A DNA stretch of 64,000 bases from Litchfieldella rifensis. Lineage in GTDB: Bacteria > Pseudomonadota > Gammaproteobacteria > Pseudomonadales > Halomonadaceae. The notes below the pieces were generated by a model. The model did not search any database. It was not told where the DNA came from and worked only from the letters and a program-made list of their open reading frames with translations. Positions 1-6,759 of this stretch are shown here, piece after piece (the first letter of the stretch is position 1; each line of letters begins with the position of its first letter). The translations under genes were made by a program, and so were the position numbers. Location: contig NZ_JBHRUG010000027.1 in the NCBI RefSeq assembly GCF_042646605.1, positions 248,001 to 312,000 on the forward strand. Reading direction: 5' to 3'.

Positions 1-377
1 AAATCGTGTTCATGGTCCACCCGGACCAGAGCGAACAGGTTCCGGCGATGGTCGAGCGTTATACCAGCCTCGTCACCGAGAGCGGGGGTACCGTACATCG
101 CCTGGAAGATTGGGGGCGCCGCCATCTGGCCTACCCGATCAACAAGATCCACAAGGCTCACTACGTGCTGATGAACGTCGAATGCCGCGGCGAGACACTC
201 GATGAAATCGAGAACATCTTCCGCTTCAACGACGCCATCATTCGCAGCCTGGTCGTGCGCTGCAAGGAAGCCATCACCGAAGCCTCTCCGATGATGAAGC
301 CGGCGGAAGAGAAGCGTCCGCGTCGCGAAGACCGGCCGCGCGAGCGCTCCACCGAAACCGCTGAAGAAGCCCACTGA
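1..377 (+). CDS. rpsF: 30S ribosomal protein S6 (5' end outside window)
   Basis: Partial gene: the reading frame is open from the first base of the window, and the visible protein begins with the S6 strand IVFMVHPDQ, so only a few N-terminal residues (the usual MRHYE-type start) are missing. S6 binds 16S rRNA with S18 in the platform of the small subunit. The body carries typical S6 segments (GGTVHRLEDWGRRHLAYPI, HYVLMNVE, IIRSLVVR). The tail after about residue 100 is highly charged (Arg, Glu, Pro), as in gammaproteobacterial S6, where C-terminal glutamates are added by RimK in some species. It is followed 24 nt later by rpsR. Confidence 0.97.
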   Translation, partial: IVFMVHPDQSEQVPAMVERYTSLVTESGGTVHRLEDWGRRHLAYPINKIHKAHYVLMNVECRGETLDEIENIFRFNDAIIRSLVVRCKEAITEASPMMKPAEEKRPRREDRPRERSTETAEEAH

Positions 378-401
378 TTCCGCACGTAGAGGAGACTTTC
401 A

Positions 402-629
402 ATGGCACGTTTTTTCCGTCGCCGCAAGTTCTGCCGTTTCACCGCTGAAGGCGTGAAGCAGATCGATTACAAGGATATCGATACGCTCAAGGCCTACATC
501 ACCGAGACCGGCAAGATCGTCCCGAGCCGTATCACCGGCACGCGGGCGCGTTATCAGCGTCAACTGTCCACCGCCATCAAGCGGGCACGTTACCTGGCGC
601 TGTTGCCGTACACCGATAGCCACCAGTAA
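402..629 (+). CDS. rpsR: 30S ribosomal protein S18
   Basis: A 75-residue basic protein starting MARFFRRRKFCRFTAEG, the usual length and N-terminus of bacterial S18. It pairs with S6 on the platform of the 30S subunit. The motif IDYKDIDTLKAYITETGKIV and the C-terminal segment RQLSTAIKRARYLALLPYTD are diagnostic. A good ribosome binding site (agaggag, 388-394) precedes the ATG. It sits between rpsF and a membrane protein gene in one operon that continues to rplI. Confidence 0.98.
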   Translation: MARFFRRRKFCRFTAEGVKQIDYKDIDTLKAYITETGKIVPSRITGTRARYQRQLSTAIKRARYLALLPYTDSHQ

Positions 630-638
630 GCCCATCGC

Positions 639-1493
639 GTGATGCTTCCGATCGCCCGCTGGCTGATGCGCGGCACCCCCCATGCGGCGGGGGCCGCGGC
701 CCTGGCGGCAGTGGTGCCCTGGCTGTTCTGGTTGAGCGCTTCCGTTGCCGCCTTGGTGACCCTGCGCCGCGGACTGGGACCCGCCATGCCGGTGATCCTT
801 GGCGCCGCCCTGCCGTCCGGCTGGTGGTGGATGCAAGGGGATGCCATTCCGTTGGCCAGTGTCCTGCTGGTGACGCTGATGGCCGTGGTGCTGCGTTCGC
901 GCATGCGCTGGAGTGAGGCGCTGATCGCCGGCGCCCTGGTCGCTGCCGGTATGGTGCAGCTGGGCATCTTCCTGCCCCCCGGCGGTGCTGGTGCCCTGCT
1001 CGAACAGGTGCGTCAGGGATCGCCGGAGGTCGAGCGCATGCTCACGGAGTTCGCCGACCAGGGGATCGCCACGGAACAGATAGCGGCACTGCTGATCGGT
1101 GGCATCACCGGCCTGATCGTGCTGCTGGCGGCCGTGGCCTGTCTGGCCCTGGCACGGAGTTGGCAGGCCGGGCTCTATAACCCGGGCGGTTTTCGCAGCG
1201 AGTTTCATACGCTGCGTCTGGCGCCCAGGGAATTGGTGACGCTGGTGGTGCTGGGCGTGATCAGCATGGTGCTGGGGCTCCCGGCGCTGGCCATGTTCGC
1301 CTGGGTGCCGCTACTGGTGGCGGGTATCGCGCTGATACACGGTATTATTGGTATCAAGGGGATGAACGGGCTCTGGCTGGTGGCTTTCTATGTGCTGCTG
1401 ATTACCACCTGGCCCATGATTCTGATAGTGCTGCTGTTGGCCTTCATCGATACGCTCGCGGATTTCCGCGTGCGCGTGGCCCGCAGCGACTGA
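639..1493 (+). CDS. Polytopic inner-membrane protein in the S6-S18-L9 operon (YybS/DUF2232-like)
   Basis: A 284-residue, strongly hydrophobic protein with about seven to eight predicted membrane segments, for example around residues 15-40, 70-85, 160-185, 200-235 and 245-275. The start is GTG at 639 or the next codon ATG at 642. Its gene lies 9 nt after rpsR and 15 nt before rplI, so it is translated within the ribosomal operon. Pseudomonads have a membrane protein at the same place and Bacillus has YybS near rplI; the C-terminal segment GLWLVAFYVLL resembles the DUF2232 family. I do not know a biochemical function and assign none. Confidence 0.8.
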   Translation: MMLPIARWLMRGTPHAAGAAALAAVVPWLFWLSASVAALVTLRRGLGPAMPVILGAALPSGWWWMQGDAIPLASVLLVTLMAVVLRSRMRWSEALIAGALVAAGMVQLGIFLPPGGAGALLEQVRQGSPEVERMLTEFADQGIATEQIAALLIGGITGLIVLLAAVACLALARSWQAGLYNPGGFRSEFHTLRLAPRELVTLVVLGVISMVLGLPALAMFAWVPLLVAGIALIHGIIGIKGMNGLWLVAFYVLLITTWPMILIVLLLAFIDTLADFRVRVARSD

Positions 1494-1508
1494 CAAGAGG
1501 TTAACGAG

Positions 1509-1955
1509 ATGGAAGTCATTCTGCTCGACAAGATTGGCAAGCTGGGTGCCCTGGGTGACAAGGTCACCGTCAAGCCTGGCTATGGTCGCAACTACCTGGT
1601 GCCTTATGGCTTGGCTGTGCCGGCCACCAAGGAAAACGTGGCAGCCTTCGAGGCCCAGCGCGCCGAGCTCGAAGCTCAGGCCGCCGAGCGCAAGGCTGAA
1701 GCCGAGGCTCGTGCTGCCCAGCTCGCCGAAATCGAGTTGTCGCTGGTCGCCAAGGCCGGCGACGAAGGCAAGCTGTTCGGTTCCATCGGGCCGCGTGATC
1801 TGGCCGAGGCCATTGCGCAGGCCGGCATCGATATCGCCAAGAGCGAAGTGCGCATGCCGGAAGGTCCGATTCGCCAGACCGGTGAATACGACATCGCGCT
1901 GCAGTTGCACGCCGAAGTCAGTGCCAGCGTTCGCGTGGTGGTCGTGGCCGAGTAA
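1509..1955 (+). CDS. rplI: 50S ribosomal protein L9
   Basis: 148 residues, the normal length of L9. The N-terminal rRNA-binding domain is clear (MEVILLDKIGKLGALGDKV followed by KPGYGRNYLVPYGLAVPA), then a long charged Ala/Glu helix at about residues 45-75 and the C-terminal domain (GKLFGSIGPRDLAEAI). L9 binds 23S rRNA at the base of the L1 stalk and limits frameshifting. It is the last gene of the rpsF-rpsR-membrane protein-rplI operon; a strong intrinsic terminator follows 26 nt after the stop codon. Confidence 0.98.
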   Translation: MEVILLDKIGKLGALGDKVTVKPGYGRNYLVPYGLAVPATKENVAAFEAQRAELEAQAAERKAEAEARAAQLAEIELSLVAKAGDEGKLFGSIGPRDLAEAIAQAGIDIAKSEVRMPEGPIRQTGEYDIALQLHAEVSASVRVVVVAE

Positions 1956-1981
1956 GCCGCTGATCGTCACCTGACGCCAAG

Positions 1982-2013
1982 GGGCGCGCGGAGTTTTCCG
2001 CGCGCCCTTTTTT
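1982..2013 (+). terminator. Intrinsic terminator of the rpsF-rplI operon
   Basis: Perfect 11-bp GC stem GGGCGCGCGGA (1982-1992) and TCCGCGCGCCC (1997-2007), 4-nt loop GTTT, followed by six T residues (2008-2013). It separates the ribosomal operon from the galactonate cluster, whose -35 element begins only five bases later. Confidence 0.95.
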
Positions 2014-2017
2014 GCGC

Positions 2018-2046
2018 TTGTTTAATTGTCAGACATTTTCTATGAT
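2018..2046 (+). promoter_or_regulatory. Predicted sigma-70 promoter of the galactonate (dgo) operon
   Basis: TTGTTT (2018-2023), 17-bp spacer, TATGAT (2041-2046, five of six matches to the -10 consensus). It directly follows the rplI terminator and lies 44 bp before the regulator ATG at 2090. Assigned by eye. Confidence 0.65.
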
Positions 2047-2054
2047 TTGTCTGA
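2029..2054 (+). promoter_or_regulatory. Candidate operator for the GntR/FadR-type regulator
   Basis: Perfect inverted repeat TCAGACA (2029-2035) and TGTCTGA (2048-2054). The left arm lies in TTGTCAGACAT, close to the TNGTNNNACNA pattern bound by many FadR-subfamily GntR regulators. One arm falls in the promoter spacer and the other at the expected transcription start, the layout of an autorepressed operon. The regulator identity is inferred from the adjacent gene. Confidence 0.6.
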
Positions 2055-2089
2055 TTATAGTTTTCGCAGTGACGAGGAGGCCAGCCGTC

Positions 2090-2887
2090 ATGCCCGATTC
2101 CCGTCTCTCCCGGCTTGCCCCGGCCCCGTACGATGGCGATGCCGAGGCGCTGGCCAGGACCCTGGCCCATGCCATTCTCTCGGGGCTCTGGTCACCGGGG
2201 GACGATTTTCCCACGGAGCTGGAGCTAGGCCGTCACCTCGCCGTCAGTCGCAACCGCGTCCGTAATGCGCTGGTCAGCCTGGCCAGCACCGGGCTCGTGG
2301 AGCGCACCGCCGGCCGCGGCACGCGAGTCCGCGAGATCGGCGACTGGCACCTGCTCGATCCGCAGATGAGCGACTGGATGACCGGCCTTGCGGCGCCGCA
2401 TCCGCAACTGGTACGCGAGATCTTCGCCTTCCGCCTGTCGGCCGAGCCGCATGTCGCCGAGCTGGCGGCCAGTGCCGCGGACGCTCAGGACCTGGCGCGA
2501 CTCGAGGGTGCCTATCTCGGCATGCGCGATAGTGCCGACACGCCTGAGCGACGCGCTGAGCATGCCGAGCACGATGTGGCCTTCCATGCAGCCATCTACC
2601 GTGCCAGCCATAACCTGGTATGGCGCCAGATGGGGCATTTGCTGCGTCCCTCCATCGTCGCCTTGATCCAGCACTCCCACCACCAGGCCGGTTCCCTGGA
2701 TGACAGTCTGGAGCGCCACTGGCGGGTGATGGAGGCGATTCGCCTGCGCCAGCCGCGGGCGGCGCACCAGGCGGCCCGCCAGGTTCTCGAGCGTACCGCC
2801 AGCGACCTGGGGCTGACGACGAGCGATACCGCCACCGAGGTAGCCGCAGCGACGTCCTCCGTTCCTCAACTACAAGGAGCTTCCTGA
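2090..2887 (+). CDS. GntR family (FadR subfamily, FCD domain) regulator of galactonate catabolism
   Basis: 265 residues from the ATG at 2090, which has a strong ribosome binding site (gaggagg, 2074-2080); the frame is open further upstream but into the promoter. The N-terminal winged helix (about residues 20-90) has GntR features (ILSGLWSPGDDFPTELELG, then LAVSRNRVRNALVSLASTGL). The C-terminal FCD ligand domain carries the metal/ligand residues in EHDVAFHAAIYRAS and HWRVMEAI. The stop codon overlaps the dgoD start region (ends at 2887, dgoD begins at 2887), so it is the first gene of the dgo operon and very likely the counterpart of DgoR, repressing until galactonate or its lactone binds. Confidence 0.88.
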   Translation: MPDSRLSRLAPAPYDGDAEALARTLAHAILSGLWSPGDDFPTELELGRHLAVSRNRVRNALVSLASTGLVERTAGRGTRVREIGDWHLLDPQMSDWMTGLAAPHPQLVREIFAFRLSAEPHVAELAASAADAQDLARLEGAYLGMRDSADTPERRAEHAEHDVAFHAAIYRASHNLVWRQMGHLLRPSIVALIQHSHHQAGSLDDSLERHWRVMEAIRLRQPRAAHQAARQVLERTASDLGLTTSDTATEVAAATSSVPQLQGAS

Positions 2888-4035
2888 TGAAAATCACGCG
2901 ACTCAAGACCTGGCAGGTGCCTCCGCGCTGGCTGTTTCTCAAGATCGAAACCGACGAGGGCTGTTATGGTTGGGGCGAGCCGGTAATCGAGGGGCGGGCG
3001 GCCACTGTCGAGGCCGCGGTGCACGAGCTGGCCGACTACCTGGTCGGTCAGGATCCGCACCGTATCGAACACCTGTGGAATACCCTTTATCGTGCGGGTT
3101 TCTACCGCGGTGGGCCGATCCTGATGTCGGCCATTGCCGGCATCGACCAGGCCTTGTGGGATCTCAAGGGGCGCGATCTCGGCGTACCCGTCCACCAGTT
3201 GCTGGGCGGCGCGGTGCGCGACAGGATGCGCATGTACGCCTGGACCGGCGGCGACCGACCCAGCGATGTGGGCGCCGGCGCCAGGGAGTTGGTCGAACAG
3301 GGCTTCACCGCCTTCAAGATGAACGGCACCCCGGAACTGCAGATCGTGGACTCGCACCGCAAGATCGACGAGGCGGTAGCTCGCGTGGCCGAAGCGCGCG
3401 AGGCAGTGGGGCCGGACGTGGGGATCGGCATCGACTTCCATGGCCGCGTGCACCGGCCCATGGCCAAGGCGCTGCTGCGCGAGTTGGAGCCGTTCCACCC
3501 GATGTTCGTCGAGGAGCCGGTGGCACCCGAGCACCTGCCATGCCTCAAGCAGATCGCCGGCGGGCTCGGTTACCCCATCGCCACCGGCGAACGGCTGCAT
3601 ACCCGCTTCGAATTCCGCGACCTGCTCGCCGATGGCATGGTCGACGTGGTGCAGCCGGATCTGTCGCATTGCGGTGGCATCAGCGAGGGGCTGAAGATCG
3701 CCGCCTTGGCCTCGGCATATGACGTGGCCTTGGCGCCGCACTGTCCCCTGGGCCCGTTGACCCTGGCCGCCTCGCTGCAACTGGATGCGGTGTGCCATAA
3801 CGCCTTCATCCAGGAGCAGAGCATGGGGATTCACTACAACCAGGACAACGACGTGCTCGACTATCTGGTCGACAAGTCGGCGCTCAAGATCGAGGACGGT
3901 TTCTGTGCTATCCCTCAAGGCCCGGGGCTAGGTGTGGAGATCGACGAAGGCTTCGTCGAGGAACGTGCCAAGGTGGGGCACCGCTGGCGCAATCCGGTGT
4001 GGACGCATGAAGACGGCTCGGTCGCCGAATGGTAA
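2887..4035 (+). CDS. dgoD: D-galactonate dehydratase
   Basis: 382 residues, the family's length, aligning end to end with E. coli DgoD as I remember it (start MKIT..., end HEDGSVAEW). It dehydrates D-galactonate to 2-keto-3-deoxy-D-galactonate in the cytoplasm. Enolase-superfamily residues are in register: Asp183 and His185 in GIDFHGR, metal ligands Asp183, Glu209 and Glu235, and catalytic His285 in LAPHCPLGP. First enzyme gene of the dgo operon, overlapping the regulator's stop by one base and followed by dgoK with an 11-nt gap from its likely ATG. Confidence 0.95.
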   Translation: MKITRLKTWQVPPRWLFLKIETDEGCYGWGEPVIEGRAATVEAAVHELADYLVGQDPHRIEHLWNTLYRAGFYRGGPILMSAIAGIDQALWDLKGRDLGVPVHQLLGGAVRDRMRMYAWTGGDRPSDVGAGARELVEQGFTAFKMNGTPELQIVDSHRKIDEAVARVAEAREAVGPDVGIGIDFHGRVHRPMAKALLRELEPFHPMFVEEPVAPEHLPCLKQIAGGLGYPIATGERLHTRFEFRDLLADGMVDVVQPDLSHCGGISEGLKIAALASAYDVALAPHCPLGPLTLAASLQLDAVCHNAFIQEQSMGIHYNQDNDVLDYLVDKSALKIEDGFCAIPQGPGLGVEIDEGFVEERAKVGHRWRNPVWTHEDGSVAEW

Positions 4036-4046
4036 GGGAGGTGAGC

Positions 4047-5012
4047 ATGGTTAGCCGTGAGCGGCTTGGCTGGATTGCCGTGGATTGGGGGTCGAGCAAT
4101 CTGCGCGCCTGGGCAATGAGCGATGCCGGCGAGGTACTGGCCCAGGGCGGCTCCGACCAGGGCATGCTGGCCCTGAAGCCGGAGCACTACGAGGCGGCGC
4201 TGCTGGGCGCGGTGTCCGACTGGCTGCCGGAGAGCGGTGTCGTCGACGTGGTCGTCTGTGGCATGGCCGGGGCCCGGCAGGGCTGGCGGGAAGCCGCCTA
4301 TCGCGAAGTGCCCACTCGCCTGGAGGCGCTGCTCGATGGTGCCGTGATGCCCGACGTGGAGGATTCCCGTCTGCGGGTTTGCCTGCTGCCGGGGCTTTGC
4401 CAACAGCGCGACGCTTCCGGGCGTGAGTTCGACGTGATGCGCGGTGAGGAGACGCAGCTCGCGGGGTTGGTCGCACTCGACATGGGGTTCACGGGCTGGG
4501 CATGCTTGCCCGGTACCCACGCCAAGTGGGCGTATCTTTTCCAAGGCGAGCTGGCGCGCTTCCAGACGTTTCTGACCGGCGAACTCTATCGGTTGCTGGC
4601 CGCGCGCTCGGTCCTGCATCACTCGCTGGGCGAGGATGACCTGGACGATACGTCATGCCGCGAGGCGTTCGTGACGGCGGTAGGCGAGAGCGTCGCCCAG
4701 CCCGCCCGTTTCAGCCAGCGGCTGTTCGGCATTCGCGCCAGCGATCTGCTCGACGCGAACCTGCCGAGGGGCGACGCGCGTGCTGCCATTCTCGCGGCAC
4801 GCCTTTCCGGTCTTGCGATCGGCCTCGAGCTGGCCGCGATCGGCGTGGAGTTGCCGCCCGGCGAGCCGGTGAGCCTGGTCGGAGCCGAGGCGCTATGTCG
4901 GCGTTATGCATTGGCACTGGAGACCCTGGAAATCCAGAGTCGCATCATCGATAGCGAACGAGCGGTGCTGGCCGGCTTGGGTCAGGCCAGGCGCGCCCTC
5001 GACGCAACCTGA
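4047..5012 (+). CDS. dgoK: 2-keto-3-deoxy-galactonate kinase
   Basis: 321 residues from the ATG at 4047, preceded by gggagg (4036-4041); an upstream in-frame ATG at 4029 overlaps dgoD and lacks a good ribosome binding site. The protein opens with the ATP-binding DWGSSNLRAW motif of the DgoK family and contains EFDVMRGEETQL and CLPGTHAKW, conserved in the family. It phosphorylates 2-keto-3-deoxygalactonate at C6, providing the aldolase substrate made next in the operon. Eleven bases separate its stop from dgoA. Confidence 0.92.
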   Translation: MVSRERLGWIAVDWGSSNLRAWAMSDAGEVLAQGGSDQGMLALKPEHYEAALLGAVSDWLPESGVVDVVVCGMAGARQGWREAAYREVPTRLEALLDGAVMPDVEDSRLRVCLLPGLCQQRDASGREFDVMRGEETQLAGLVALDMGFTGWACLPGTHAKWAYLFQGELARFQTFLTGELYRLLAARSVLHHSLGEDDLDDTSCREAFVTAVGESVAQPARFSQRLFGIRASDLLDANLPRGDARAAILAARLSGLAIGLELAAIGVELPPGEPVSLVGAEALCRRYALALETLEIQSRIIDSERAVLAGLGQARRALDAT

Positions 5013-5023
5013 ACGGAGGCCGC

Positions 5024-5635
5024 ATGTCATTTCCCTTGGTAGGCATTCTCCGCGGTATCACCCCCGATGACGCCGTGGAGATCGGCGAAGCGTTGCTGGA
5101 CGCCGGGATCACCCGCATCGAGGTGCCGCTCAACTCCCCCGATCCCCTGGAGAGCATCCGCCTGTTGGTCGATCGCTTCGACGAGCGCGCCCTGATCGGC
5201 GCCGGTACCGTGTTGACCCGCACCGAGGTGCGCGAGGTGCATGCTGCTGGAGGGCGCCTGATCGTATCGCCCAACTGCCGCCCGGCCGTGATCGAGGAGA
5301 CCGTGCACCTGGGCATGCGTTCGCTGCCTGGTATCGTCACCCCCTCGGAGGCGTTCGATGCCCTGGACGCCGGCGCCAGTGGCCTCAAGCTGTTTCCCGC
5401 AGTGCAGGTGGGCATCGAAGGCATGCAAGCGGTGCGCACCGTGCTGCCAGCGGGGACCGAACTCTACGCCGTCGGTGGCATCGGTGCCGATAACTTCGCC
5501 GCCTGGCGCGCCGCCGGCGTGGATGGCGCCGGGCTGGGCAGCGCACTCTACCGGCCAGGGTTCAGCGCGGCCGAGGTAGGTGCACGGGCCCGCACCCTGG
5601 TGGCCGCCTGGCAGGCCGCCGGGAGGGCGACATGA
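5024..5635 (+). CDS. dgoA: 2-dehydro-3-deoxy-6-phosphogalactonate aldolase
   Basis: 203 residues, a class I KDPG/KDPGal aldolase. The Schiff-base lysine is Lys122 in SGLKLFPA; the general acid/base glutamate lies in RIEVPLNSPDP, and GAGTVLT and the Thr-Pro of GIVTPSEA are family motifs. NSP rather than the R-T of KDPG aldolases and the dgo context favour the galacto enzyme. It cleaves KDPGal to pyruvate and D-glyceraldehyde-3-phosphate. Its end overlaps the lactonase start by 4 nt, so translation is coupled. Confidence 0.93.
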   Translation: MSFPLVGILRGITPDDAVEIGEALLDAGITRIEVPLNSPDPLESIRLLVDRFDERALIGAGTVLTRTEVREVHAAGGRLIVSPNCRPAVIEETVHLGMRSLPGIVTPSEAFDALDAGASGLKLFPAVQVGIEGMQAVRTVLPAGTELYAVGGIGADNFAAWRAAGVDGAGLGSALYRPGFSAAEVGARARTLVAAWQAAGRAT

Positions 5636-6510
5636 ACGGGCACGAAGCGAGGCAGGTGCTAGCCTGTGGCTGTGAGCTGGGGGAAGGGCCGCTGTGGCAT
5701 GCCGCTGACAGCCGTCTCTATTGGTGCGATATCCTCGCCGGCCGGTTGCACTGGCTGGACCCGGCCAGCGGCGAGTCGGACTGGGCAGACTTCGGCCGCT
5801 ATATCTCCCTGGCGGTGCCACTGGAAGGTGGCGGGATGATGGTGGCCGGCGAGAACCGCCTGGAACGCTTCGAGCCCGCCACGGGGCAGCGAGAGGCGCT
5901 GATGGACTTCGAGGCCGACAATCCCCTGACCCGTCCCAACGATGGCCGTGTCGATCGTCACGGCTACCTGTGGCTCTCCAGCATGGGCAAGGCCGCCGAG
6001 CCTGGCGCCGGCAGCCTGTATCGCCTGCATCGTGGTGAACTGGTGCGGCTGCGTAGCGGCATCACCATCCCCAATGCCATCAGTTTTTCGCCCGATGGCA
6101 AACGGGCCTATTTCGCCGATACGGCGCGCGGGATGGTCTTCACCTGGGCGCTCGATCCGCAGGGCTGGCCACTTGGCGAGCCAGTGCCCTGGTTCGATAG
6201 CGCGGCACGCGAGGGTGCCCCCGACGGTGCGGTAGTCGACAGCGAGGGCGCCATGTGGCTGGCCCTGTGGGGGGCCGGCAAGGTCGTGCGCTTGTCGCCG
6301 GACGCTCGGATCATCGATGAGATTCGCGTGCCCACCTCGCAGCCCTCCTGTCCCGCCTTCGGCGGTGGGCGCCTCGATCGGCTGTATATCACCACCGCTC
6401 GCGAAGGTATGGGCGAAGCGCAGCGCCAGCGCGAGCTCCAGGCCGGCGACCTGTTCGTCGCCGCCCTGAAGACGCCGGGTCTGGCAGAGCCATTGTTGCG
6501 GCTTGGGTAG
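5632..6510 (+). CDS. SMP-30/gluconolactonase family sugar lactonase
   Basis: 292-residue six-bladed propeller of the SMP-30/LRE family: the metal-ligand glutamate in ELGEGPLWHA, the conserved TRPNDGRVDRHG strand and TIPNAISFSPDGKRAYFADT. These enzymes open aldonolactones using a divalent metal. Position as the last gene of the dgo operon, overlapping dgoA by 4 nt, suggests it hydrolyses D-galactono-1,4-lactone (from galactose dehydrogenase) to galactonate, but gluconolactone or arabinonolactone cannot be excluded from sequence alone. No galactose dehydrogenase gene is in this window. A likely cytoplasmic protein: I see no signal peptide. Confidence 0.85.
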   Translation: MNGHEARQVLACGCELGEGPLWHAADSRLYWCDILAGRLHWLDPASGESDWADFGRYISLAVPLEGGGMMVAGENRLERFEPATGQREALMDFEADNPLTRPNDGRVDRHGYLWLSSMGKAAEPGAGSLYRLHRGELVRLRSGITIPNAISFSPDGKRAYFADTARGMVFTWALDPQGWPLGEPVPWFDSAAREGAPDGAVVDSEGAMWLALWGAGKVVRLSPDARIIDEIRVPTSQPSCPAFGGGRLDRLYITTAREGMGEAQRQRELQAGDLFVAALKTPGLAEPLLRLG

Positions 6511-6534
6511 GCCGCGTTCGTTCGAACAAATCCT

Positions 6535-6547
6535 TTAGACATTGGTA
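6535..6547 (+). promoter_or_regulatory. TAGACATTGGT box upstream of the porin
   Basis: TTAGACATTGGTA matches for 11 bases the box CTAGACATTGGTC found upstream of both pentitol promoters (minus strand, 34805-34817 and 35881-35893). It is followed by a perfect 10-bp palindrome GTAATATTAC (6548-6557). Candidate binding site for a shared regulator. Confidence 0.45.
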
Positions 6548-6570
6548 GTAATATTACGTTTTTCCTTTTG

Positions 6571-6599
6571 CGACTTGCTCCTTAAACGATTAAGTTTCC
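6571..6599 (+). promoter_or_regulatory. LacI-type operator, copy 1 of a 29-bp direct repeat
   Basis: CGACTT-N4-CTTAAACGATTAAG then TTTCC. The core CTTAAACGATTAAG (6581-6594) is a near-perfect palindrome around a central CG, typical of LacI-family operators. It overlaps a possible promoter, TTGCGA (6568-6573) and TAAGTT (6591-6596) with 17-bp spacing. Confidence 0.6.
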
Positions 6600-6681
6600 A
6601 TGAGTGATCGCCACGAGCTTGATTCGATCACGTCACATCCTCGAAGAGGAGGGGGAGGGACACAGGGAAGCGGTTGTCGTT

Positions 6682-6710
6682 CGACTTTTGTCTTAAACGA
6701 TTAAGTTTCC
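6682..6710 (+). promoter_or_regulatory. LacI-type operator, copy 2 of a 29-bp direct repeat
   Basis: Same layout as 6571-6599: CGACTT-N4-CTTAAACGATTAAG then TTTCC, identical outside the four variable bases. The core is at 6692-6705, 111 bp downstream of copy 1 and about 55 bp before the porin ATG. Two identical operators suggest cooperative or looped repression of the porin gene. Confidence 0.6.
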
Positions 6711-6759
6711 TGGGTTCGGCGCTCCCGTTGAGAAAACAACCATAAAAGGATTCGCTTCA

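Noticed and set aside
6581..6705. Looping on the same helical face by the two porin operators
   Set aside because: The 111-bp spacing is about 10.6 turns, not an integer, so I do not claim same-face looping.
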